Source of the DNA: CAVVEQ01 sp963804865
GTDB taxonomy: Bacteria > Chloroflexota > Anaerolineae > Anaerolineales > Anaerolineaceae
Length of the DNA: 64,000 bases
Direction of reading: 5' to 3'
Assembly: GCA_963804865.1 (NCBI GenBank)
Contig: CAWDSH010000001.1
Coordinates: 248,001 to 312,000 of the forward strand
Under the pieces are notes generated by a model. That model was not told where the DNA came from. It did not search any database and saw only the letters and a program-made list of their open reading frames with translations. Below, piece after piece: positions 53,176 through 61,196 of the stretch; the stretch's first letter is position 1; each line of letters opens with the position of its first letter. The translations under genes were made by a program, and so were the position numbers.

Positions 53176-53687
53176 ACTTTAATACTTTCTTCTTGAACAG
53201 AACGTATGATTTGAGGCATTTTATTAGGTTTCACACGTCCTTGAACATCCTCATCAACAACAATCACAGGGGCTTGCGAACAAGCACCGACGCAGCGGCA
53301 AATCTCAATCGTTATCTGACCATCCGGAGTAGTTTCACCAGGTTCGATTTTCAATAGTTGCTTTACTTTATCAAGAAGCTGCTCCGTCCCACCCACATAA
53401 CAAGCGGTACCCATGCAAAATTTTATGGTGTGTTTGCCACGCGGGGTGGTGGTGAAAAATGAATAGAATGAAACTACACCGTGGATTTTGCTGGCCGGGA
53501 CATGAAGCTGATTAGCAACATATTGTTGCATCGATGTGGATATATAGCCAACCTGACTTTGAATTTCATTGAGAATCACCATGGTGGCACCCAGGCGATT
53601 TTTGTTTGAGTCAAGAATTCGATCAATGGTTTCTTTGATTTTGGGATCTGCAATTAAGGGTGATTGATTATCGTTGCCTTGCTTCAT
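53172..53687 (-). CDS. NuoE/HndA/HydC-like [2Fe-2S] subunit, first copy
   Basis: Thioredoxin-like [2Fe-2S] protein of the flavin module. It shows ILNEIQSQVGYISTSMQQYVA, VVSFYSFFTTTPRGKHTI and the four ligands in FCMGTACYVGG and CRCVGACSQAPVI. It has 171 residues. GGAG lies just upstream of the ATG. It is the first gene of the hydrogenase operon and is intact. Confidence 0.92.
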   Translation of the reverse strand: MKQGNDNQSPLIADPKIKETIDRILDSNKNRLGATMVILNEIQSQVGYISTSMQQYVANQLHVPASKIHGVVSFYSFFTTTPRGKHTIKFCMGTACYVGGTEQLLDKVKQLLKIEPGETTPDGQITIEICRCVGACSQAPVIVVDEDVQGRVKPNKMPQIIRSVQEESIKV

Positions 53688-53763
53688 AAATTCTCCATAC
53701 CGGTTAATTGGACGAAAATGGTAATAAATAATCGGATTAATCCTATTGAGTTTAACGCTCCTA

Positions 53764-53792
53764 ATTATAAATGGTCAATTTACAAATGTCAC
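53764..53792 (-). promoter_or_regulatory. Promoter of the hydrogenase operon
   Basis: On the minus strand GTGACA (53787-53792), a 17-base spacer and TATAAT (53764-53769) lie about 77 bases upstream of the first gene. In the leader, the 10-base palindrome GGATTAATCC (53734-53743) could be an operator. The operon therefore has its own start, separate from the PHP/DRTGG genes. Confidence 0.6.
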
Positions 53793-53846
53793 CTATCAAG
53801 ATGGTAAATCGTCAAAAAGATTGATTGATGATTTACTCAAAAAATA

Positions 53847-54584
53847 CTAGATTATTTTGACAGACCTGCCATCAATGCCATGAAGTGCTTTTCGAATTTC
53901 ATCGAAGGAACGATTCTCAAGAGTTAATTCATTTTTACCCAGAATTTCTTCCAGAAAGTGAGCATCTCCACTCTGTATTATGGTGAAGTCTTCTAACTGT
54001 GGATATTTAATTTTGGCTTCATCGACAGATATATGCTTTGAAATTTCCAGGGCGTCTGGTTTGATATCAGGAGGGATAAATCCCAATACCGGCATGAGCC
54101 CGAACGCTTCACGATTCACATGAGCTGGGATCATTAATCCACCCAAGCTATTTACCTCCAACCAGGCATTTTTCAAAGTGATGTCAACAGAAGTTGATAA
54201 CAATCTGATCTCCTGATCGACAAATTCTCCAGTTTCATCAACAATATATTGCTCTCCAAAGTGTTCGGGGTCATTTTGCATTTCAGATAAATGATCATCA
54301 ATCAAATCTTGAAATGCTATTAACTGATCGATATGGTCAAAAAGACAGATGATATGTACTTCTTCTTTTGTTTGTACCTCCATACCCGCTAAAACTTTAA
54401 TTCCCGAGCCTTTTGCAGCATTCATAACCGGCTCTACGTTTGCAGAGGCGTTGTGATCGGTGATGGCTATCAGATCAATGCCTTTTTCCTGCGCTTTTTG
54501 GATAATTAATGGAGGAATCATTTCCACATCTGCGCAAGCAGAAAGTACAGTGTGAATATGAAATTCAGCGCGGAAGGTATTCAA
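53847..54584 (-). CDS. PHP-domain metal-dependent phosphoesterase
   Basis: PHP-fold enzyme with clustered metal ligands: HIHTVLSACADVEM (residues 9-22), AITDHNASAN, a glutamate/histidine set in GMEVQTKEEVHIICLF, HVNREAFG and SGDAHFLEE. The 245-residue length fits the PHP family found beside bacterial hydrogenases. The only plausible start is a TTG at 54584, since an in-frame stop lies just upstream. The substrate is unknown; relatives act on phosphoesters. It is the last gene of the signalling block (53847-56360). Confidence 0.82.
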   Translation of the reverse strand: MNTFRAEFHIHTVLSACADVEMIPPLIIQKAQEKGIDLIAITDHNASANVEPVMNAAKGSGIKVLAGMEVQTKEEVHIICLFDHIDQLIAFQDLIDDHLSEMQNDPEHFGEQYIVDETGEFVDQEIRLLSTSVDITLKNAWLEVNSLGGLMIPAHVNREAFGLMPVLGFIPPDIKPDALEISKHISVDEAKIKYPQLEDFTIIQSGDAHFLEEILGKNELTLENRSFDEIRKALHGIDGRSVKII

Positions 54585-54614
54585 TCTAAAATTGAAATGG
54601 TTTAATAATTACGG

Positions 54615-54959
54615 TTAGGTTTGTAATCCAAGTTCCCAGAGTTTCCCTACGATCTCGAAAGTAGGTTTTTGTGATGAAAGAAGAATGATGCCTTCTTCAT
54701 TTGCTTTTTCGACCGTGGCGGGTTCAGGTTGAGCATTCTCTGTAATGATTATTGCTGATACTTCCTTGAGAGATGCGACAGCAACGATGTTAATATGAGC
54801 TTGTAGAGTCACCCATATACTTTGAGGATTCGCACCTGCCATGACACAGCTCAGGAGGTCCGATGTATATCCACCAATAGGTACAATGGTATTCAAATCG
54901 TTTCTAGGATTTGAAATAATCTTTAGTTCTAATTTTTCAATTATTTCCTGCAGATTCAT
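54615..54959 (-). CDS. DRTGG-domain protein, short form
   Basis: A 114-residue DRTGG-fold protein. It has the alternating pattern of a small alpha/beta domain: YTSDLLSCVMAGANPQSIWVTLQAHINIVAVAS, followed by IIITENAQPEPATVEKANEEGIILLSS. The first 23 bases overlap the CBS-HATPase gene. DRTGG domains occur with CBS pairs in pyrophosphatases and near hydrogenases; the ligand is not known. It is one of two such proteins here. Confidence 0.8.
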   Translation of the reverse strand: MNLQEIIEKLELKIISNPRNDLNTIVPIGGYTSDLLSCVMAGANPQSIWVTLQAHINIVAVASLKEVSAIIITENAQPEPATVEKANEEGIILLSSQKPTFEIVGKLWELGLQT

Positions 54960-55983
54960 CTTTAATTGTCTCCTTGGATGATGGATAACCTTCTCCCACG
55001 GTATCTTCTTCTTTTAAATATATCTTCATCTTCAATCTGGTCCCTTTGCCCACCTGAGACTCAAGATTCATCACATCCACACAGCGTTTTATATTGACAA
55101 GACCCATCCCAGCACCAAAGCCCAGTTCACGGATTTCCTGAGTTGCGGTTGAAAAACCTGGCTTCATAGCCTGTTCGATATCTTCGATTCCTGGTCCATC
55201 ATCAACAGCTTCCATATTTATTTGATGCGGTTCGATTTCTATCCGTATGCTGCCTCCGTGGAGCGTATGAATTATCAAGTTCATCTCTGCTTCATAGATA
55301 GCGATACCACAACGACGTGCAAGTTGAGGATTAGCGCCCATCCGAAGAAATGCTCTTTTAATGAAGCTAGATGCTGAACCTCCACGAGTAAAATCTCCTG
55401 ATTTTATGTTATAGCGCAAGATCAGGCTTGTTCTATCTGAAACAATGTCCTCAAAAAGATGACTGGCACGATATCGGCGAACTTCTTCTTCCTGGTAATC
55501 CTGATTGAGTGCTTTCAGAATACCCCGGGTGACATCACCTTTAGTGATGATCCCTTTCAACTCGTAGTTTTCATCTACAACGATCAAGCGACCAACTTTG
55601 CGATTAACAAATACTTTGAGAGCTTCAATAACTGGATCAGTGGCTCGTACGGTGATTAAATTGACCGTCATATATTTTGCAACCGGTGTATGAACATCGT
55701 TATTTTTAAGGCATTTGATGATATCTTCCAGGCTGATGACCCCAGCTAGGTGTCCTTGACTTAAAACCGGCGCTCCAGAAATATGTGAAACGCGGAAGAT
55801 TTCGAGAACATTTTCCATCGGTTGGTCAATATCGAGCGTGATTGGATCGTAAGTCATCACCTCGCTAACCCTTAGCTCATAAGCGAGCTCCTCGGTTCGA
55901 GTGATATTTTCAGCTTCTATATCAGTAATTACATGCTTCTTTAACTTGGTTTCATCCTGCATATTATCTCGCGATGCATTCAT
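54937..55983 (-). CDS. CBS-pair protein with C-terminal GHKL ATPase domain
   Basis: A 348-residue sensor-like protein. The N-terminal CBS pair (about residues 38-155) shows MTYDPITLDIDQPMENVLEIF, ISGAPVLSQGHLAGVISLEDI and VGRLIVVDENYELKGIITKGDV. CBS pairs commonly bind AMP, ATP or related nucleotides. The C-terminal part (about 195-330) is a HATPase_c fold: N box IYEAEMNLIIHTLHGGS, G1 box DDGPGIEDI and GFGAGMGLVNIKRC. It has no histidine phosphorylation domain. It could phosphorylate or bind a partner when adenylate levels change; this is an inference. It overlaps both DRTGG genes. Confidence 0.85.
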   Translation of the reverse strand: MNASRDNMQDETKLKKHVITDIEAENITRTEELAYELRVSEVMTYDPITLDIDQPMENVLEIFRVSHISGAPVLSQGHLAGVISLEDIIKCLKNNDVHTPVAKYMTVNLITVRATDPVIEALKVFVNRKVGRLIVVDENYELKGIITKGDVTRGILKALNQDYQEEEVRRYRASHLFEDIVSDRTSLILRYNIKSGDFTRGGSASSFIKRAFLRMGANPQLARRCGIAIYEAEMNLIIHTLHGGSIRIEIEPHQINMEAVDDGPGIEDIEQAMKPGFSTATQEIRELGFGAGMGLVNIKRCVDVMNLESQVGKGTRLKMKIYLKEEDTVGEGYPSSKETIKDESAGNN

Positions 55984-56360
55984 CAATCTAATTCAGCGGG
56001 GTCCCTTTCAACAGGCATCTCAAGGCTTGGTAATCCAGCTCGATGCAATCGCCCGCAGAGCTCAAACATCCCAAATGGGGAAGAGATGATTGGGATTTGT
56101 TCTTGTTTAGCCAAGTCGATAGTTTCTTGTGGTGCTCGTTTTCCTCTTACAAAAACGATGGCCGCAACATCGGCCATTTGAGCTGTTCTTATAACTTGCG
56201 GATTACAGAGACCGGTAAGCAAAACTGCCTCTGGTTGAATAGATGCTAGCACGTCACTCATTAGGTCAGCGCCGCATCCACCTTTGATCTCCCGAGTTAG
56301 ATCTGCGTCTTGTGTATATAGAGTGCCGCCAACAATTTTAATTAATTCATCCACATTCAT
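55983..56360 (-). CDS. DRTGG-domain protein, longer form
   Basis: A 125-residue DRTGG-fold protein. The start LIKIVGGTLYTQDADL and the core GCGADLMSDVLASIQPEAVLLTG are typical of the domain, followed by VAAIVFVRGKRAPQETIDLA. It is the first gene of the signalling block. Its stop codon touches the start of the CBS-HATPase, so these genes are coupled. The upstream side faces the hisS promoter region. Confidence 0.8.
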   Translation of the reverse strand: MNVDELIKIVGGTLYTQDADLTREIKGGCGADLMSDVLASIQPEAVLLTGLCNPQVIRTAQMADVAAIVFVRGKRAPQETIDLAKQEQIPIISSPFGMFELCGRLHRAGLPSLEMPVERDPAELD

Positions 56361-56457
56361 CGAATACCTTCTTGTTCATTTTCATGATTAACTAAGCAAT
56401 TTTACCTTAGAAATCGTGTTAAAATTTTGACCAGCCTTCGTGGAATAGGATTTTATT

Positions 56458-57726
56458 ATGAAACAAATCATTTCACCATTAAGAGGAACACGAGATTTCT
56501 ACCCGGAGGATAAAGCCAGGCATCAATGGCTTTATCAAAAATTTCGCCAGGTATCTACCTCTTTTGGTTATCTCGAATATGAAGTTCCCTATTTGGAAAA
56601 ATTGGAATTATATGCCGCCAAATCAGGTGAAGAATTGGTTAAACAGCAGGCATTCGTGTTTTTAGACAAGGGAGGTGAAGAAATCGCTCTAAGACCCGAA
56701 TTGACGCCCTCACTTGCGCGTATGGTTGCGCAGCGTCAAAATGAATTATCTTTCCCTTTAAAATGGTGGGCGTATGGACCAATTTGGCGGTATGAAAAAC
56801 CGGGCAAAGGTCGGTCGAGGGAATTTTTCCAATGGAATATAGATCTAATTGGTGCGAATTCACCAGAAGCTGACGCTGAAATGGTTGCGATTTGCGCAGT
56901 ACTATTCAAATCATTGGGATTAAAGCCTGAACAAGTGCAAATTTTGGTCAGTGATCGTCGATTAACCACTAGCGCGCTCATCGAAATGCAGATCCCTGAA
57001 ACCCTGCATGATAAAGTGTTTAAGTTAATTGACAAGCTGGATAAACTAACCCCCGAATCATGGAATGATTATGGAGAAACGATTGGTCTGACAACAGACA
57101 AGATTTCGCGTCTTAAAAGTTTTCTTATGGATAATTCAAGTTGGCAGAGGTCTCCTGAATTGGTCAGGTTTTTTAAAGCCCTGGATATTCTTGGTGTTGG
57201 GGAATATGTTAAGTTTGATCCCAAAATTGTTCGAGGATTGGATTATTACACTGGAATTGTATTTGAAGCTTATGATCTGGATGGGGGCAGGGCGATTATG
57301 GGAGGTGGCCGTTACGATAACCTGGTGGAGGATGTGGGGGGTGAGCCATTGCCCAGTGTAGGTTTTGCGATGGGGGATGTGATGCTCTCAATAGTGCTGG
57401 AAAAATATAATCTATTCCCCGTATTAGAACCCTATAAAAATACGGTCCTGATGACAGTTTTCAATGATGAATTGATTGAGTCATCATTAAGTTTTTCTGC
57501 TCACCTTCGAAACAATGGGATTGAGGTGATCAATTATCCTGAAGTGGAAAAACTCCAAAAACAATTGAAATTCGCCGATCGCATGAAAATACATTTCGTA
57601 GTGATCCTAGGACCGGATGAGTTAGCCAACCAAACCGTCGTTGTTAAAGACCTCATTAACCATAACCAGGAGGTTCTAAACAGGGATTCTGCTATTAAGG
57701 AGATTCAAAAACTTCTTGCCAAATAA
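56458..57726 (+). CDS. hisS: Histidyl-tRNA synthetase
   Basis: Class II aminoacyl-tRNA synthetase for histidine. It shows motif 1 region RDFYPEDKARHQWLY, motif 2 RYEKPGKGRSREFFQ, the histidine-binding VRGLDYYTGIVFEA, motif 3 MGGGRYDNLV and a C-terminal anticodon-binding domain (about residues 325-422). The length of 422 residues is that of HisS, and the intact C-terminal domain argues against HisZ. AGGA precedes the ATG by about eight bases. A tRNA-His gene follows its stop directly. Confidence 0.93.
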   Translation: MKQIISPLRGTRDFYPEDKARHQWLYQKFRQVSTSFGYLEYEVPYLEKLELYAAKSGEELVKQQAFVFLDKGGEEIALRPELTPSLARMVAQRQNELSFPLKWWAYGPIWRYEKPGKGRSREFFQWNIDLIGANSPEADAEMVAICAVLFKSLGLKPEQVQILVSDRRLTTSALIEMQIPETLHDKVFKLIDKLDKLTPESWNDYGETIGLTTDKISRLKSFLMDNSSWQRSPELVRFFKALDILGVGEYVKFDPKIVRGLDYYTGIVFEAYDLDGGRAIMGGGRYDNLVEDVGGEPLPSVGFAMGDVMLSIVLEKYNLFPVLEPYKNTVLMTVFNDELIESSLSFSAHLRNNGIEVINYPEVEKLQKQLKFADRMKIHFVVILGPDELANQTVVVKDLINHNQEVLNRDSAIKEIQKLLAK

Positions 57727-57757
57727 ATCTCCAACATGATAAAATCGATTTAAGCAT

Positions 57758-57830
57758 GGTGGCTGTAGCTCAATGGCAGAGCGCTTGACTGTGGATCAAG
57801 ATGTTGCGGGTTCAACCCCCGTCAGCCACC
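57758..57830 (+). tRNA. tRNA-His (anticodon GTG)
   Basis: The cloverleaf folds by eye: acceptor arms GTGGCTG (57759-57765) and CAGCCAC (57823-57829), an extra 5' G at 57758 paired with C at 57830 as is special to histidine tRNAs, an anticodon stem CTTGA/TCAAG with GTG at 57791-57793, and a TTCAACC-type T loop. The CCA end is not fully encoded. It starts 32 bases after hisS. Confidence 0.95.
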
Positions 57831-57840
57831 CAAAGATCAG

Positions 57841-57869
57841 GGACCTTTTGCGAAAAAAGGTCCTTTATA
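57841..57869 (+). terminator. Terminator after tRNA-His
   Basis: Stem GGACCTTTT (57841-57849) pairing with AAAAGGTCC (57855-57863), followed by a T-rich stretch. It ends the hisS and tRNA-His unit. Confidence 0.8.
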
Positions 57870-58043
57870 TTTGATCGGGAGATTAAAATAGGGTTCATTG
57901 TTAGTTAGAATATGATAATATATGCATAATCCAAGGGGGATTTAACTAATCGGGCCAATTTAAACAAAACTGAAATTAGGTAATTGATTGAAAATTACTT
58001 TTTATCGATTTCATCCAAAAAATATTTCGAAAAGGAGAAAAAG

Positions 58044-58523
58044 ATGAGTATCAAAGAAAAAGTTACTGCAGAACAGTGGAAGACGTTATTCAACGCCCCT
58101 GGTGCCGCGGCATCTTTTGTTTCGACAGCCAGCGGTGGGGCCCTTGAAATGTTTCAGGAAATATTTTCCGCAAGCAAATTTTTTCAGAGTTTGAGCATGA
58201 AAACTGAAGGCAGCGGATACGGCACGCTAGTGGATGAGTTGTTGGCTGCGATGAAAACAATTACTCTAACGGATGCCAAAGAGAATTCCATCCAGTATCA
58301 ATCAAAAGATATGGTTTCATTACGTGCAGAGGCAAAGAAAATTGTTTCTGATGGTGTTGCAATCGCCACCACGCTTGGTGAAGGTGATTCATACAAGCGA
58401 TGGATTGTCGATATGGCTCGCCAGGTTGCGGAGACCAAGACTGGTGGTTTCTTGGGTTTTGGTGGAAAATCGGTCATCGATGAAAAAGAGCAAGCCGCGT
58501 TGGACGAATTAGCAGCATTATAA
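58044..58523 (+). CDS. Small soluble protein of unknown function
   Basis: I do not recognise this 159-residue protein. The start at 58044 has AAAAGGAG nine bases upstream; the open frame extends 20 codons further but looks non-coding. The protein is mostly helical by composition, with ITAEQW-like start VTAEQWKTLFNAPGAAASFVSTASGG, a FGFGGKS-type glycine patch near the end and no membrane or signal segment. It is a single-gene unit between two terminators. No homologous neighbour gives a clue. Confidence 0.7.
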   Translation: MSIKEKVTAEQWKTLFNAPGAAASFVSTASGGALEMFQEIFSASKFFQSLSMKTEGSGYGTLVDELLAAMKTITLTDAKENSIQYQSKDMVSLRAEAKKIVSDGVAIATTLGEGDSYKRWIVDMARQVAETKTGGFLGFGGKSVIDEKEQAALDELAAL

Positions 58524-58568
58524 AAATATATTAGAAATTCAAAATAAGTACTACATTTTGACGAGATA

Positions 58569-58602
58569 AATAAGACACCGATTTTACCGGGGTCTTATTT
58601 TG
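58569..58602 (+). terminator. Terminator after the 58044 gene
   Basis: A 12-base stem (58569-58580 and 58588-58599, one mismatch) with a 7-base loop and a TTATTTTG tail. It separates the preceding gene from the convergent Na/Pi transporter gene. Confidence 0.75.
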
Positions 58603-58665
58603 TAATAAGTAGAATGTTAATGGTCAATAAAAAGATTATTAAAAAAGCCTATGATTTAATATTTT

Positions 58666-60270
58666 CTAGTAAATAAGGCTAATCACAATATTATATGAAT
58701 GATCGCTAATGCGCTCCAGGTTACGCAAGGTTTCCACATATATGGGATCTGCCTCTGGTTGGCAAAGTCCTTTCCTCAAACGCTCAATGTGATTTTTTTT
58801 GAACTTTTTTTCCATTTTATCAACATCATCTTCGCTTTGAGTAACCTGATCCATCAAACTTAGATCATTCTTCTTGAATGCTTTTAATGCTATGCCGTAA
58901 TGGTCAGTCACTGTGTCAAAAAGGATTTCCAGTTCTTTATGCGCAAATTTAGTGAATTTGATGCTTTTCTTATCCATCCTGAGTGCAAATTCAGCCAAGT
59001 TAACTGCATGGTCACCCACGCGCTCAATATCCATCACCAGGTGCTTTAGCTTTTCCAGCAAAGATCGTTCTTCTGGATTTAATTTTTCTCCAGGAATTTC
59101 TTCCATAAAACGATTCACTTGATGACAGATTTCATCAATATCAGGTTCTCTTTCCAATACTGTCGAGGCATATTTTATTTTCCCTTGTAGAAAACTATTC
59201 TTTGAATCTTTGAGCATTTGATGAGTGAACCAGCCCATTCGCAAGACCTCAGCCTTTGCAATGGAAACTGCCACAAATGGTGAAGCAAGGAACCGTTTAT
59301 CGATATATCGGGTAATCCTGCCCTTCTCTTTTTCATCATTCCCTCGAATAACTTTCTTTACCAGTTTGGTCAGAGGTTTGACAAATGGGAGCAAGATGAC
59401 ACTTACAACGATATTAAAAATGGTATGAGCGTTGGCAATCTGTCGTGGAAGAAGAATTGATGTATTGCCAATGAAGTTGGCAAAGGGGGTGATGAAAGGA
59501 AGAAATAGAAGTACTCCTCCAAGATTGATGAATATTTGGGCATATGATGCTCGCTTGGCATTCGTTGATGACTTTCTGGACGCGAGCCATCCCGTGATAC
59601 AAGAGCCAATATTTGCACCCAGGATCAAGGATATTGCAGCTAATAGACTAATATTGTTGGATTTTCCCATGGCAATCACCAGACCGGTCATGGCGGTACT
59701 GCTATTCAATATTGCTGTGAATACTGACCCCGCCAACACACCCAAAACTAAGTGATGGCTGAGGATCTCGAGGAGATTTTGAAAAAATGGTAGCTGACTT
59801 ATGCCATCACCACCAGTTGACATTTGTTTCATTCCTATGAAAACCAATCCAATGCCAAACAAAGGTTGGCCAATCAACTGCCATTTTTTATTTTGATTCA
59901 CAAATGTTAGATAAAAACCGACTACCAGAAAAACCAGATTAATGCCTTTTAAATTGAACGCCACAAGTTGTCCGGTAAAGGTTGTGCCAATTTCCGAGCC
60001 CAGCATGATACCAACTGCCTGTTCCAGTGTCAGCATACTGGCATTGATTAATCCGATCATGGTCACCATTAACATGCCGCTACTTTGCAGCAATCCAACA
60101 GAAAATGCACCGAATAAAAGACTCTTGATCCGGTTACCGGCAACTTTTTCCAAAAATGTAAGAAGTCTAGTGCCGGCTACTTTCTCTAATCCTTCACTTA
60201 GGAATTGAATACCAAAAATAAAAATCGCCAGCCCACTCAAAAGTGTAAGAAGTGATTCAATTATTGACAT
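58666..60270 (-). CDS. Na/Pi-cotransporter-type protein with PhoU-like C-terminal domain
   Basis: Membrane protein of the NptA/YjbB type with two inverted hydrophobic repeats (about residues 1-310), each with the QSS-type motif: GLLQSSGMLMV and ILNSSTAMTGLV. The C-terminal half (about 345-534) is helical and PhoU-like, with MDIERVGDHAVNLAEFAL and ERISDHSYNI. It would move phosphate, in or out, with sodium. The response regulator on the opposite strand 152 bases away could control it, but no sequence link is visible. Confidence 0.88.
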   Translation of the reverse strand: MSIIESLLTLLSGLAIFIFGIQFLSEGLEKVAGTRLLTFLEKVAGNRIKSLLFGAFSVGLLQSSGMLMVTMIGLINASMLTLEQAVGIMLGSEIGTTFTGQLVAFNLKGINLVFLVVGFYLTFVNQNKKWQLIGQPLFGIGLVFIGMKQMSTGGDGISQLPFFQNLLEILSHHLVLGVLAGSVFTAILNSSTAMTGLVIAMGKSNNISLLAAISLILGANIGSCITGWLASRKSSTNAKRASYAQIFINLGGVLLFLPFITPFANFIGNTSILLPRQIANAHTIFNIVVSVILLPFVKPLTKLVKKVIRGNDEKEKGRITRYIDKRFLASPFVAVSIAKAEVLRMGWFTHQMLKDSKNSFLQGKIKYASTVLEREPDIDEICHQVNRFMEEIPGEKLNPEERSLLEKLKHLVMDIERVGDHAVNLAEFALRMDKKSIKFTKFAHKELEILFDTVTDHYGIALKAFKKNDLSLMDQVTQSEDDVDKMEKKFKKNHIERLRKGLCQPEADPIYVETLRNLERISDHSYNIVISLIY

Positions 60271-60422
60271 ACTTTCACCTAATACAAGATCGAGATGAAT
60301 ACCATTTTAGCCCAATTATCACAATGATTTTTTAGGAAACTCAATATATAGTTGAATAACTATAAAGCATTTGTTTGTTTCTGGTATGATAAACTAATTT
60401 TATTATATAAAATATACACCTT

Positions 60423-61196
60423 ATGAATACCAGTAAGATAAGAAAAGAAAAAATTCTCATTGTTGACGACGATCGTGTTGTTCAATCTCTCCTTGGCAGA
60501 ATTTTGACGTTGGATAACTATGAAGTTGATTCGATACGTACGGCTGAGGAAGCATTAATTGCCCTCGAAAAGGATAAATTTGATGCAATGATCCTCGACC
60601 TGGAATTACCCGGTATGAGTGGTATTGAATTTCTGGATCGGCTGCCCCAAAAAAATATTGATATGCCATTGGTAATTTTGACTGGGCACGGCTCTCTTGA
60701 TTCCGCCATTAAGGCTATTCGTTTTAAAGTTAGCGATTATTTATTGAAACCGGTTAAACGGAAAGATGTATTGGAAAGCATTAAGAAAGCGATAATGGAG
60801 AAGCAGATTGAACAGAATGAAAAATCGGAAGAGTCGATGAAGGTGAATGTTGAAAAGTATATCCAATCTGAAGTGATAGAACCGTATGGGGATGTGATCA
60901 TAAATTTTGGTAAACGCATAATCATCGATATTGATCATTCAATTTCGCTAACAAAAAATGAAACAAAAATCCTGTATACCTTAATCCAGAATCAACATCG
61001 CGTCATTTCGCATAGTGATCTGGTAAAAGCAACGCAAGGATACGACGTCGGTATGATTGAAGCTGCCAAGATCCTAAGACCGGTGATTTGTCGCTTAAGA
61101 GAGAAACTTTCAGAAATAAGAGCGGGTGATCGTTGGATTCAAAATATCAGGGGAACCGGTTATCTCCTGGAATTTCCGGAAGAATACAACCACTAA
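60423..61196 (+). CDS. Response regulator with C-terminal winged-helix DNA-binding domain
   Basis: Two-component regulator of 257 residues. Receiver: acidic pair in LIVDDDRVV (about D15-D17), phospho-acceptor in AMILDLELPGM (about D59) and the lysine in YLLKPVKRKD. The receiver resembles NtrC-like ones. A charged linker leads to an OmpR/PhoB winged helix (about 175-250; VISHSDLVKATQGYDV, then IRGTGYLLEFP). No kinase gene is adjacent. Its stop codon overlaps that of the convergent transporter by four bases. Confidence 0.87.
   Translation: MNTSKIRKEKILIVDDDRVVQSLLGRILTLDNYEVDSIRTAEEALIALEKDKFDAMILDLELPGMSGIEFLDRLPQKNIDMPLVILTGHGSLDSAIKAIRFKVSDYLLKPVKRKDVLESIKKAIMEKQIEQNEKSEESMKVNVEKYIQSEVIEPYGDVIINFGKRIIIDIDHSISLTKNETKILYTLIQNQHRVISHSDLVKATQGYDVGMIEAAKILRPVICRLREKLSEIRAGDRWIQNIRGTGYLLEFPEEYNH

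Noticed and set aside
53688..53846. Rex-type operator before the hydrogenase operon
   Set aside because: The region has a promoter and a short palindrome (GGATTAATCC) but nothing like the long inverted repeat bound by Rex.
56458..57726. HisZ (ATP phosphoribosyltransferase regulatory subunit)
   Set aside because: All three class II motifs and the C-terminal anticodon-binding domain are present, and a tRNA-His gene follows.
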